A stretch of DNA of 64,000 nucleotides from Tetrahymena thermophila SB210. Its lineage: Eukaryota > Ciliophora > Oligohymenophorea > Hymenostomatida > Tetrahymenidae. Numbering within the stretch: position 1 is the first letter of the stretch; each line of letters begins with the position of its first letter. Both the position numbers and the translations under genes were made by a program. Positions 53,563 through 64,000 of this stretch are shown here, in pieces. The notes under the pieces were generated by a model that worked only from the letters and a program-made list of their open reading frames with translations, ran no database searches and was not told the origin of the DNA. Location of the stretch: the NCBI RefSeq assembly GCF_000189635.1, contig NW_002476567.1, positions 930,001-994,000 of the forward strand, written 5' to 3'.

Positions 53563-55299
53563 TCATTGTTTTGAAATAACTTTGTGATAAACAAGACCAG
53601 TAGATGAGATATTATCACCTAAACCGCATGTCTTTTAAGGATGTATAACCTAAATATTAGGAGCAACACAACACTCTATAGATTTATGAGGATTCCAGCA
53701 TGAAACAGGATCTTCTGGATTAAATTCAATAGATTTTTATCCTTAATCACTTTAGATAATGTTAAAAGTGTCATCGAAGAAAGGAAGAATAATTTGTTCT
53801 GGAACTGAAATTTTTAGTTTTTAAGGTTCAAAATCAAAGAAGCTTCTTTCTTTATTTTCACTCTCTTAAAGCGCTACTGTTATTGATTTTACTAAAGCAA
53901 GTCGACTAGATTCCCATTCATTAACGTTACTGCAAATCATTTATAGATTAATAGTGTGATAGTGAACACGATTAATCTTAAATTTATACTTGTGAAATAG
54001 ACTTACTAATTTTAACACATCATGCAAAGCTTGGTTAAGCTCAAATTCAGATGATACAGCCTCAATAAAGTGCTGATTTTCTAAATACTATATCAGATTC
54101 TTGAGTTCCTATTATTTAATATGAAAAGAATTTTGAATAAAAAAAACTTATTTTTTTAAATAAATTTATATTTTTTGATAATTATCTAAAATAAAAAATT
54201 TAATTTCTGATAAAATTTATGTTTTTTAATTACTTAAAATAAATCATTAATATAAACTTACTTATTCATTAAGCCCAATAGAATCTGTTTATAGAAGGGG
54301 GTGTTTAATAAGCTCAGAAAGCAAATGATCATCAGTAAAAGTGCCCATTTCCATGTGAATTTTAGGTCCATACATTCTCATTTCAAGTAATTCTTTACCT
54401 AGCTTCTTCATTAAATAAGAAATTTCTGTAGCGTTTCTATGATTCAGAAGTTAAAATCCTCCTAAGCCAAGGATATCTAATCTGAGATTTGGAGTTTTTC
54501 TAATAAATTCATGCAATCTATCCATATATGAAAGCTGAGAATTTTCAATATCGTGATTAAGATACATTCTATTAGAGCGAGGTGTTGCTTTACCTCCCCA
54601 AGTTTCGTCTTTATAATAATCTAGTACTAAATGCACATCTTTAATTTCGGAAAGTTCTTCAACTAATATTGCTTTTTCCTAAAAAATTTCTTTGTAAAAT
54701 TTTTTATTCATAGCGTGGCCTAAAATAACTTTTGTTCCTTCTTTGAATGCCCTTGCTGCCATAGTAGATGCATTTCCTCCTAAACCATCTTTTTTCTAAA
54801 TCTTTTTAGAGATATCTACTATCTCATCGAAAAGCTATTTATTTTGAACAAATAATTCGCTTCCTGCACCTTTTTCAAAGTAGTAAGAGAATGTCTCTCC
54901 AACTTCTTATTTATTTAGCAAACTATCATGAAAATGAGGTTATTAAAATTAGTTAAATCCTAATTATTTCATTAATTCAATTGCGTCTACATAAATATCT
55001 AAATCTGCCACATATCCAAATGCTAAATTCTAATTTTTACGAACTTGATTATAAGATTCATCTGTTTTTCCAAATGCATTTTCTAAAATTTATTTGTAAG
55101 AGTTAATCAATTTTGAAATAGTTTCAAGCTAACTAGCTTTGCCTTAGCCAGAAGAAACAGCTTCCTGAATTAAATTAGGAATGGAATCATTAAATTTTTA
55201 TACTAAATCATCTTAATATTGCTAAATCAAAGATGAAGTCACAAGAATTATGATTGAAACTAGGATTAGCTATAAAACGTTCCAACTAAAACTTATCAT
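53563..55299 (-). CDS. ADPGK: ADP-dependent glucokinase, 527 aa
   Basis: Exons 55299-54262 and 54108-53563; the intron 54109-54261 is GT...AG and keeps phase 0. The N-terminus has a signal-anchor (about 8-24, hydrophobic LILVSIIILVTSSLI), consistent with the ER location of animal ADPGK. Family motifs follow: GGNASTMAARA in the sugar-binding part, TPRSNRMYLNHD, DILGLGGFQ, HMEMGTFTDDHL, and near the C-terminus CGLGDNISSTGL with the catalytic Asp511 in GxGD. The enzyme phosphorylates glucose with ADP as donor. No key residue is missing and length is close to the family norm. Confidence 0.93.
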
Positions 55300-56836
55300 T
55301 GCTATCTATTTTGAAATAAGATATAAAAACGAATAATTTAATTTTTTCTTAAAAAATTAATAAAAATATATAATTCATGACTTACTAAAGGATACATTGT
55401 AATGGATTAAATTATGTAATTATATATAATACTTGCTAACACTTTATCTATCTAATTTTTTATAAATTTAAGATAATTTTGAAAAATTTTATATAATCCT
55501 CAAATGATAGATTAAAAGTGTTAAAAATAATAATATTTTTTTATTCCTCTTATTCTCTAAAATTAAATAAATATTATTAAAATTTGTATTTAAATTAAAT
55601 TAATCTACTTTTTTAATCATAAAACATAAAATATTATCATATATTTTAAATTAAAAATATGGAGTTTTTTTTGAAAAGGATGAAATTTATTAATTTTAAA
55701 TAATTACAAATTGCTTCAAAAAACTCATAAATTTAAAATCATAAAATATAATTTCGTTTATATGAGAGATAGAAAGAAAAATATATGTACATATATTAAA
55801 TAAATGGGTTTATTTGTGTAATTCTATTTTATAAAAAACATTTTTGGTATTAAACTTTTTAATTTTGCTCATTTTTCCAATAAAATTATTAGCAAACTTT
55901 TTTAAATTTTACTCTAAATTGAAATTATCACAATTTTAATAATTTAGCTATTTCAAAAACTATTTCCTCAAAGATTTACCTAAAAATAAAAAGTAGAACT
56001 AATTATTATTATTGTTTCAGTTAAATACACATCATTTAAAAAGATATCACTTAAAAAAAGTAGAAAATTTATTATACTCAATCCATATTTCTAATATACT
56101 AATTTTTCATTTCGTAACTTTTGCAGATGATCAATTTTGAAATCTATGCTTACAAGTTGACATCAATTTTAAACTCAAACACTACTCGAATGCTTTAAAT
56201 TTTTTAGATCCAATTTATTGAAGTTAGCATCAAAAGTCAAAGGATAAATTAAAATTTTAGCAAAACAAATATTATATTTTTCGAGGTATTGTAGACAACG
56301 CAAAATTATTTGAAGATCATTAAAATAATATTTATTCTAATTTTTTATATTGCTGCTTATAAAACTATTATTGAAAATTTAAAACATCTGTCTTTAATTC
56401 TTTCTTTATTTAAAATAAATAAGTGCTTACATCATATTTATTACATTGTTAGAGAAAAATTATAAACACTTCTGTTAATATAAATTCAAATCAATTTGAT
56501 AAAATTATATTATTTTATTTTGAGGATAATTTTTTTTCAGAGAGTTGAACTATTTATTGATCATTAAAATATATTTTATTAAAGATTAAATTAAAATTGT
56601 TTTAAAAAGTTTATTTACTTATTTAAATTATAAATATATTTTTTGAACAAAAAGAATAAAAGCTGCATTTCTATTTATTATTATTAACATAATATTTAAT
56701 TATAATATGTTGCAGGTTCATAAAAAATTTGTTTGCAATTTGTTTCTTTGTACAAGCGTTTACTAAGAATTTTTTATATATTTTAAAAAATAGAAACAGA
56801 TATTTTTGAGTATAACTTTAAAGGTTTTGTAAATTT
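55300..56836. other. Divergent AT-rich intergenic region
   Basis: 1.5 kb between the starts of the glucokinase (minus) and the small Cys-rich protein (plus). Both promoters must lie here. No motif or extra gene was recognised. Confidence 0.5.
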
Positions 56837-57346
56837 ATGAAATTAAAGCTATAATTTCTTTTTACGTTTGGATTAATTCTAACTTAGGTTAATACTTAGT
56901 CTGGTGGAGGTAGTTAGCCAATAGCAAGTTGGAACTATTGTATGAATTAATAAATAACGCCTTGTCCTAATGTTTGCATTTAATCTGGATATACTAGTGA
57001 TTAAAATAGCACTTTATGTCTTCCACCATAATACTCTTTTTGCTATGGAATTACTGACGCATGCAATTCAAACTCACCAAATTATTTAAAAGCATGCACA
57101 GATTACGGCTTTTATAACGATACAGGCTCTGATACTTGCTAGCCTCCTACTTGTATAGATGGAGTTAATCCTTGTCCTACAGTTACAACTTATTGTTTTG
57201 ATTTTAATTATACAAATATAAATGGAACATGTGGATGTCATCCCCCTTAATTGGATTGGCTAGGGTAATGCACTGATGCAACTTTTTCGCTCAAGCTAAT
57301 TGGCTTCTTTAGTTTAATAGTGATTTTAGCTTATCCATTTGTTTGA
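56837..57346 (+). CDS. Small Cys-rich surface protein, probably GPI-anchored, 169 aa
   Basis: Single exon, ATG 56837 to TGA 57344. Residues 1-20 are a signal peptide (hydrophobic FLFTFGLILT, cleavage near NTQ). The mature part has about 16 cysteines in spaced pairs (CPNVC, CIDGVNPC, CGCH), several N-x-S/T sites, and a C-terminal hydrophobic tail FFSLIVILAYPFV with no charged residues after it. That is a GPI-type signal. The layout resembles ciliate immobilisation-antigen-like coat proteins, but it is shorter and the regular repeats of those antigens are not obvious. Family assignment is not made. Confidence 0.75.
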
Positions 57347-57941
57347 AATTAAATTTTTTTATATCCAATGTATTATATATCATTTTTTTATGTATTTGTT
57401 TGTGTACAAAATATAAAGCTAGTTAAAAATTAAAGAGTTTCTTAATTCAAATAAAATATATTAAACTTCATATTATATTGATAAATAATCTTTTTAATTG
57501 AAGTGTTTTCATTAAAACAATTTAAAAAATACTTTTCTTAAGTGTTTTGTTAATTCATTAAATATTAAAAAACATTTTTTTTTTGAACAAAATCAAATTA
57601 TTTATTGGATTTTATTGATTATTTCTTATTTTGTTTCATTTTATTTCAAGCTTTCTTATTTAAAAACTTTTTAAAAAATAATCTAAAATATTTAATTTCT
57701 AACAAAAAAATGAATTTGTTATCTACTTTTTAGTTTTAATTTAAACATTCTTTATATAATATTGAAATTATTTTTAAAGCTCGCTCAAAATTATAATGAG
57801 GTTAAAGTTAGTTTTCATTTTCACAATAATAAAAATTGAATTCTAAAATTATTTAAATTTATGTATTGTTAATTATTATAGTACATTCAATTTATTAAGA
57901 ATAAAAATGTTTTAAATATTTGTTAATAGATTAAATATATT
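57347..57941. other. Convergent AT-rich spacer, no gene seen
   Basis: 3' flanks of the Cys-rich surface gene (plus) and the ankyrin-exonuclease gene (minus). Nothing recognised. Confidence 0.55.
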
Positions 57942-60900
57942 TCACTTATTATTATTTTACTAGCATTATTATAATTGTTGTGTTTTTTTGGAATTGCTTT
58001 AACGAATTATGAAAAGAAGGCACTTTAGGAACATTTGATTTAACAAATTTTTGGATGTTAGCATTTATTTCATGATGGGGAATAGTCTCAACAGAATAAA
58101 AGAATCGACTCTTGCATAATTCATCATTGGAGTTGGAAGAGGTCTAATTCTCCAATCTGAAATTTAATATGATTTATCTAGTTCTACACCTAGATAGTCT
58201 TAAGATAAATTTTTGAGAGAGTAAGATTGCTGCTTGTTTTTAATAATCATTTCTGCAAACATTGTATCAAATAGATTAACTATATCAATATCGAAGTCGT
58301 TTTTAAGCCACTTGATATCGTTTTCGCAGCCATGCAAAATTTTAATTTTTGTTTTATTTAAAAAGAGAGATTTATTTAGTAATTAATTTATCTAATTTCT
58401 TAATGCCATAGCATCTATCATAAAATCCATATTAACTGTAGATATCTGAATAGTACATACAAATCCTAGATTTTTATCTTTATTTTCAGAGTAATACTCA
58501 AGGTCAATACCAAAAATACTGTTTTTTTCGATTTCTTCCTTAAGAATTCTTGATTCATCTGAATCAATCTAATTTATAAAATACAACTTTCTATTTGGAT
58601 ATAATTTTTCAATGTTCTGGTTTTATTCTGAATTGTCCTCAACTGTCACTTTTTACTAATCAATTACACTTAAGTCGTCTAAGAAAGAATAACAATTCAA
58701 ATGCTAAAGATCTCCACTTTTTTATTTGATTTGTTCTTAGAGCTTTTTCGCTTCTTCTTCTAATTCACCGATTAAAGCATGCTAATTTATTTTAAAATAA
58801 AATATAAATAAGTGAATTGTTTGAGACAAAAATATATTGGCTTCAAGTGTAATAATTTATTTTACATCTGTGTCTCTTTGGGAAATCATTTCAAAGTCAT
58901 AACTTGGTATAACATAATGATAAGAAGGTTCTTCATGAAGAAAGCTCCTAATAAAATTATCTATGATCAAATGAATGTCGTTTGCTTTTGAAAGTAAACA
59001 TATATCTAACGAATTTAAGTTTTAAGAGTTGACTGCATTTAAGTATTTTCTAACAAAATCCTATGTGTAAAACTAATTATTATTTAGCAAATATATGTTA
59101 GATGTAAAAGAGTAAGCAGGATTAATGCTCTTTTCTTTGATTATGGTAATTAAATCTACTATTATTTTCATTCTCCTCTATTCACATAATATATGTAAAA
59201 AGTTATTTTTAGTTGAATCATCTGTGTAATTGATCCAATCACTATTAACCTTAAATAGAAGTTTACTTATTGTTTCATCAGTGGCACTAACTCCCTTAAT
59301 AATAAAATTATAAATTTCTTATGGATCAAACAGAATTCCCTAAATTTGATTATCTGAAGCTTTATATTTTAATTCAAATGTCTCTAAGATTTAAAATGCT
59401 GTATCATACTTGCCATTATCAGCTAAGTTAATGAAAAATTGTTTAATGTGAGAAGGATTTAATCTATCTAATATTATTTCTTAAATTCTAAGCATTAATT
59501 ATGGATTAGTACAATTAGTCAAAAAAGAGATTACACTTTCTATATCTTAAATACGATTCTTAATATCTACTTTACTATTGTACAATTCAAATATTTTAAG
59601 TTATTCTTCATGAGTGATGTAGTCATCATTGATTTTTTTTATGAAACTCTCAACATTAACTGTATTGTTTTGAATTTCTAAATTTAAAAGTATATCAAAA
59701 CATTCATATTTCTAGTTTATAGCAGCTATTTCGCAAGGAGTAGTGTTTCTAATATCTCTCATTTCCCAATCACATTTATATTCATTAATTAAGGTTTTTA
59801 AGATCTCAGTATGACCATATTTAGCTGCTAAAAAGACTGGAGTTTCTCCATAAAAATTCCTAATATTTCTATTTGCGCCTCTATTTATTAGTACTCTTAA
59901 GGATTCCCTTGCATCGCTGGATGCTGCACTAAGTAAAGGAGTGTTTCCTTCAAAATCTTAAAAATCAATAGGATGACCTTTTTTTAATAAAAATAATTCT
60001 TTTTTTTTAAAAAGTCTTACATAATACCATAAGTTTACCATAATCATGAAGTATTTCTATAGATTAAGGAGAGTCTGGGAGTTTCAAAGTTCCCCTCCTC
60101 TTTCCTTCTTTCCCACCTTCAATTCCCCATGCTGCATTATGCATCCCCGTTCTACCTTTAGAATCTTACATAGTAATATCAGTTTCAGGCTTCGATACGA
60201 GGAATTTTACTACTTCTACATGCCCTAAATAGCAAGCCTTGCTTAGTGCACAGCGCTTGAGCTTTGATGGCTCATTAATATTCACACCTTTTTCATATAA
60301 ATATTCAATAATAGGCATATTTCCTAAGAAACAAGCCAAATAAAATGGAGTCCTATCTTAAAATTCTTTATGTTAATGATTGACATTTTTTTCTTCAATG
60401 AGAAATTTTACAACTTCTAAATTTCCACTCGTAACTGCATAGAATATAGGAGTCTATTCTTCATTATCTAATGATTCCCAATCACACCCAAACTAGTCTA
60501 TAAACCTACAAAGCTCTATATCTCCTAGTTCACATGCTATATGAGCTGGTTTTTTGTACATCTACTACTCTATGCTTTCTATATCTGAGCCTTCTTCTAT
60601 GAGACTCCGGATTAAATCATATTATTTACTTTAAACAGCTTCAATTAATTTTTTATCTAATCTTTTTTCTTTCTTTTATATTTCTAGTCTTTTTTAGTAT
60701 TTACTTGTCACAATATTGGGATCAAATTAGTATTCAATTTCATGTTTGTATGTATTCATAAATACTTTATACCAATCAATAAGCTAAGGTAATTCCTTTT
60801 TTGACTTCTTCCCATCTTTGTAGAGCTTTGGCCTGATTTTGTTTTGATAATAAAGTTATTTATTGTATGGTAAAAAGGATTGCTAAATTTAATTCATTTA

Positions 60901-61344
60901 AATCAATAAATTGTACCATATTCTACATTTTTGTAAAGAAGAAAAGACTATCACATCTAAAAAAGAATATTCTGTATTATCTAAAAAATAAGCCTATGCT
61001 TCTAATTCAGAGTCTAAGTCTTTTACTAATTGATAAGTTCCCTTGTTACTATATGGTTGAACAAGTATATTAGAAATCTTTATTGTTTGGTTAATTCGAC
61101 TTAGTTAAAATTAGGAAAATAGCTGCTGTCTGAGATTCACTTCATCATAATAAAATTGATTATATTTAAATTAATTTATTCTAGGCTCATTTAAAAGTAG
61201 GGAGTATTTCTCAATCATTAAAAAATCGCAGTATTCATTAAAAATGATATTATAATCAACCAGATTGTCAAGTTTAGTATTTAATTTACTAAAATAATCT
61301 GTTTTGCATATTTTATTAAGCAAATTAACTTCTGTTTTATACAT
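57942..61344 (-). CDS. Ankyrin repeats fused to an EXOSC10/Rrp6-like 3'-5' exonuclease, 1120 aa
   Basis: Exons 61344-60039 and 59998-57942. A 40-base GT...AG intron (59999-60038) is needed to join the ankyrin frames, and the spliced length is exactly 1121 codons. Residues about 1-220 are helical and unassigned. About 225-590 are ankyrin repeats with units such as KKPAHIACELGDIELCRFI, QTPIFYAVTSGNLEVVKFL, RTPFYLACFLGNMPIIEYL and NTPLLSAASSDARESLRVL. A helical middle follows. Residues about 925-1085 form a DEDDy exonuclease: GIDLEYY (D934, E936), LHGCENDIKWL (D996), VNLFDTMFAE and NYARVDSF (Y1063, D1067). The segment YQISDWRIRPLPTPM matches the EXOSC10/Rrp6 signature rather than WRN or bacterial RNase D. 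All catalytic residues are present. No HRDC or PMC2NT domain is seen. An RNA-processing role is likely; the ankyrin part may target it. Confidence 0.8.
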
Positions 61345-61873
61345 TTGCTTTTTAAAGAGTGTTTAAAGTTTGTAAATATTAAGATTTTTTAAAATGAATC
61401 TTTTATTAATTTTTATGAGTGAGTTTTATGATTGATAGAAACAAGAAAGTATTTATTTTTATAAACATTTAATGTAAATATGTATTTACAAGTAATGATA
61501 AGTTAGATTGATAGTAAATATTGAGATGAAGTAGATTTTTTAGTTTAAATTAAAATTTTTTGAAATAATTAGAATTAATTATTGAAATTTCTACTAAAAA
61601 GATATGAGAATAATATTTATCGAATATTGTTTATTTTAAATAAGTGGCAATTTTTATTATATTTTAAGATACTAAGTGAGAGAGCCTGGATGAAATAGTT
61701 AAATATTTTGAATTAATTGTTGGTTTTTTTTATGATTTTAAAAAATTAAAGATTATTTATTTACTATTCAAAAGATTTTTAAATTCTAAAGAGCGATCAG
61801 TATTAGCTAATCAAAATAATAGTATTAAAAAATAAATAGTTGATTTTTTAAACTCTAAAAGTTGCTTTAAAGA
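61345..61873. other. Divergent promoter region
   Basis: 529 bases between the starts of the ankyrin-exonuclease gene (minus) and the Sfi1-like gene (plus), the shortest divergent gap in the window. It could hold a shared promoter. No motif was assigned. Confidence 0.5.
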
Positions 61874-64000
61874 ATGAATGAAGGAGAAGTTAACGATTAG
61901 GATGAAGAGGGAATCATTTATTGGAATAAGAAAGTTATCAAGAAAGCATTTAATGAGTGGAAGTAAAGGCTAAATAATAAAAAAGTAGATTGTTTAAAAT
62001 TTTTGTAGTATATCATAAATATATAAATCATATTATAGGATATGTTCAGAAAATTAGTTATAGCCCGTTACGAAATAGAATTTAAAAGAAAGAAGAAAAT
62101 ATTTGATTATTTATAATATAACAAGTCTTATTCCTACAATATGAGGTATTATTCATTTTTGTTAATAAAAATAATTAATTTTCATTAATGTTAGGATTCT
62201 TTTAATGGAATAGTCAGCAAGAATTAATCAAAAGCTTAAAGAGAAAGTTTTTAAAGGGTTTTAAAGTATAAAATAAAAGAAAGAGGTCAGATCCGAATTT
62301 TTTGCTAAGATTTGCTACTTCTATCATGATTTCATCCTTCACAAGTACTTTAATATAATGAAAAATTAGAAAGAACTGATTTGGGAGTAGGACTTTTAAA
62401 AACAAAAAGCAAATATATTTTGGAAGTAAAGTCTTTAAAGAAAGTATTTTTTGTGTTTGAAGTAAGCAAAAATTATGAAGCTTTAAATTGACAGAGAAAT
62501 ATAAAAGAAGATAAACATTTGTAAGCTCATATTTAAGAAGACTCATGCTAGAATTTTTATTAAGAATCTAAAAGAAAATGTCGATCATAGAATATAGATT
62601 AAATAGTAATTTAAATAACTGGCGAATGCTAAGATGAAAATCTATTTTGATAAGCTTAAAAATTATTTGGTAAAGTAATAAATAAAATAAAAAAGATTAT
62701 AATTAGCTGATAGCTATCAATAAAATAGAGTAGGAAATTTAATCAAACAAAAATATTTTAACTTGTTGTAAAAGATTGTAAAAGATTGCTAGGATTTTAA
62801 AAGAAAATAAATCCTCATTAAAAAGAAAATGCTAAAAAAATATTTCAATTCTTTTGTGTCATAATTAGAATATAACTTTAATGTAAATATTTACTATGCT
62901 GATAAGCATTTTGAATAAAAGCTAGCTAAAAAATTTTTCACTGCTCTAAAGCTCTATTAGAAAATCGTGCATTATCATAAAATAAAAAATTAAAGAAAAA
63001 TAAAATATTTAGTTAAAGATATCTTCAACTCATTTAAAAGTTATTGGTAAAGATGCTAATTAGAGACTAAAAAGCGCTACTTAATTACTAGGTCTAGACA
63101 GAAATTTGTCAAACAGTTTGTGTGGAGATAATGGAGAGATTAATTACTGCTAAAGCAAGCTGAAGGAGAGAAACAAAAAGATATTTAATAAATTTCGAAC
63201 AAATAGTATTTGAAGAAATCATTTTAGATACTAAAAAATTATTAAATTAATTAATAAGTTAAGAAAAAATAGAAAAAAATAATAAACAAACATTTACTTC
63301 ATAAATATTTTTAACTAGTTGTTAAGTTTTATTTAAGAAAAAAGTCTGTATAAGAAAAAGAGAGGCAGGCAAGGAAATTTTACTTCATAAAATCAGTAAA
63401 ATAAGGTTTTTATGAAATGAAAAGAGTTTATTTAATTAAAAAAAATATAGTTCTCAAAATATAATAAAAAGAATAACAAAATAACATTTTGTTGGCTAAA
63501 TAATCATTTTAAATATTACTTTAAAATAAAGCAAACAAATAGAAAAAGAAAGCTAAATACTAGAACTTTTTAAATAAGAATGTAAATAAATAGCAACTTT
63601 AAATATTTAATGCTTTTAAACTATACTCCAAATCTAAAATCTTTAAAAAAATAGACTAACAAAAGCATTAAAAAAATATTTAAAGCGGACTTTTGTAAAG
63701 AATTTTACAATCATGGAAAAACATAATTTGCCTAAAAAAAAATAAAAGAACTTATTTTTAAGAAAAGTCAACTTTGATAGCCAAAAAAATTGCATTTAAG
63801 AGATTTGAGAAAAATGTACAGGAATAAAGAATAATTAAAAGAAAGTTAAGAGCTTTGAAACTAAAAAAAATGATTAAAATGAAAAAGCTAATATTCACTC
63901 ATATGAAATAATTTTTATGGAAGAAGTAAATAAAAAAACAGGAAATAAAGGAAAAGGAGAATCTATACCTAGCTAAACTATTGATAAAATCTCTATTTGC
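61874..64000 (+). CDS. Sfi1-like helical-repeat protein, 5' part (runs off the window)
   Basis: Starts at ATG 61874; exons 61874-61984, 62039-62145 and 62195 to the window end, with introns of 54 and 49 bases, GT...AG, phase kept. Nearly 675 residues are visible with no stop. The product is almost wholly helical, very Lys/Gln/Phe-rich, and made of degenerate units of about 25-40 residues with an A-x-x-x-F/W core: KKAFNEWKQR, LANAKMKIYFDKLKNY, KKFFTALKLYQKI, VKDIFNSFKSYWQR, FVKQFVWRQWRDQ, LLQRILQSWKNI. This is the pattern of Sfi1-type centrin-binding repeats of basal bodies and centrosomes, which ciliates have in many copies. Phe often replaces Trp. The call is by repeat character, and no globular domain helps to confirm it. 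Confidence 0.55.

Noticed and set aside
1244-64000. Genes as a field of pseudogenes full of TAA/TAG stops
   Set aside because: Conserved families (GcvH, ADPGK, RhoGAP, exonuclease) read through at Gln positions with intact motifs, so the codons are reassigned, not lesions.
1-64000. tRNA, rRNA, CRISPR, telomeric GGGGTT repeats, transposase genes
   Set aside because: None was seen on reading both strands by eye. A covariance-model scan would be needed to exclude small RNAs.

Overview
The window looks like macronuclear-type DNA from a ciliate close to Tetrahymena. Four things show this. The sequence is extremely AT-rich. Conserved proteins read correctly only when TAA and TAG are taken as glutamine and TGA as the sole stop, for example GcvH, ADP-dependent glucokinase, RhoGAP and EXOSC10-like genes. 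Introns are short and AT-rich with GT...AG ends. Genes stand alone on either strand and are separated by 0.5-3.7 kb of very AT-rich spacer. Under the standard code almost every gene here would look like a pseudogene. All reading frames given below were worked out by hand with the ciliate code.

Left part (1-14,755): a minus-strand AhpD/CMD-fold protein, a minus-strand multi-domain pseudokinase, a minus-strand LITAF-type zinc protein, a five-exon plus-strand COPI-associated membrane protein, and a plus-strand TFIIB-like cyclin-fold protein that lacks a visible zinc ribbon. A 3.7-kb spacer lies between the last two.

Middle part (17,827-41,025): a minus-strand secreted, probably GPI-anchored protein comes first. 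It is followed by the most striking feature of the window, three tandem, same-strand, intronless paralogues of 1768, 1768 and 1765 codons. Each encodes a signal peptide, an LVIVD-like beta-propeller, dystroglycan/cadherin-like domains, one membrane span and a long cytoplasmic tail. After them come a minus-strand VTT/DedA-type membrane protein and a plus-strand KGD4/MRPS36-like mitochondrial protein.

Right part (43,118-64,000): a plus-strand BCH(CRAL-TRIO)-RhoGAP protein with an apparent one-base frame break; a plus-strand Claspin/Mrc1-like replication checkpoint protein with a textbook E2F site upstream; minus-strand glycine cleavage H protein; minus-strand ADP-dependent glucokinase; a plus-strand small Cys-rich GPI-type surface protein; a minus-strand fusion of ankyrin repeats with an EXOSC10/Rrp6-like 3'-5' exonuclease; and a plus-strand Sfi1-like helical-repeat protein that runs off the window.

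The genes do not form an operon or one pathway. Recurrent themes are surface/secretory proteins (three giant receptors plus two GPI-type proteins), mitochondrial metabolism (GcvH, KGD4) and cell-cycle/DNA functions (Claspin, Sfi1-like). I saw no tRNA, rRNA, CRISPR array, transposase or telomeric repeat.
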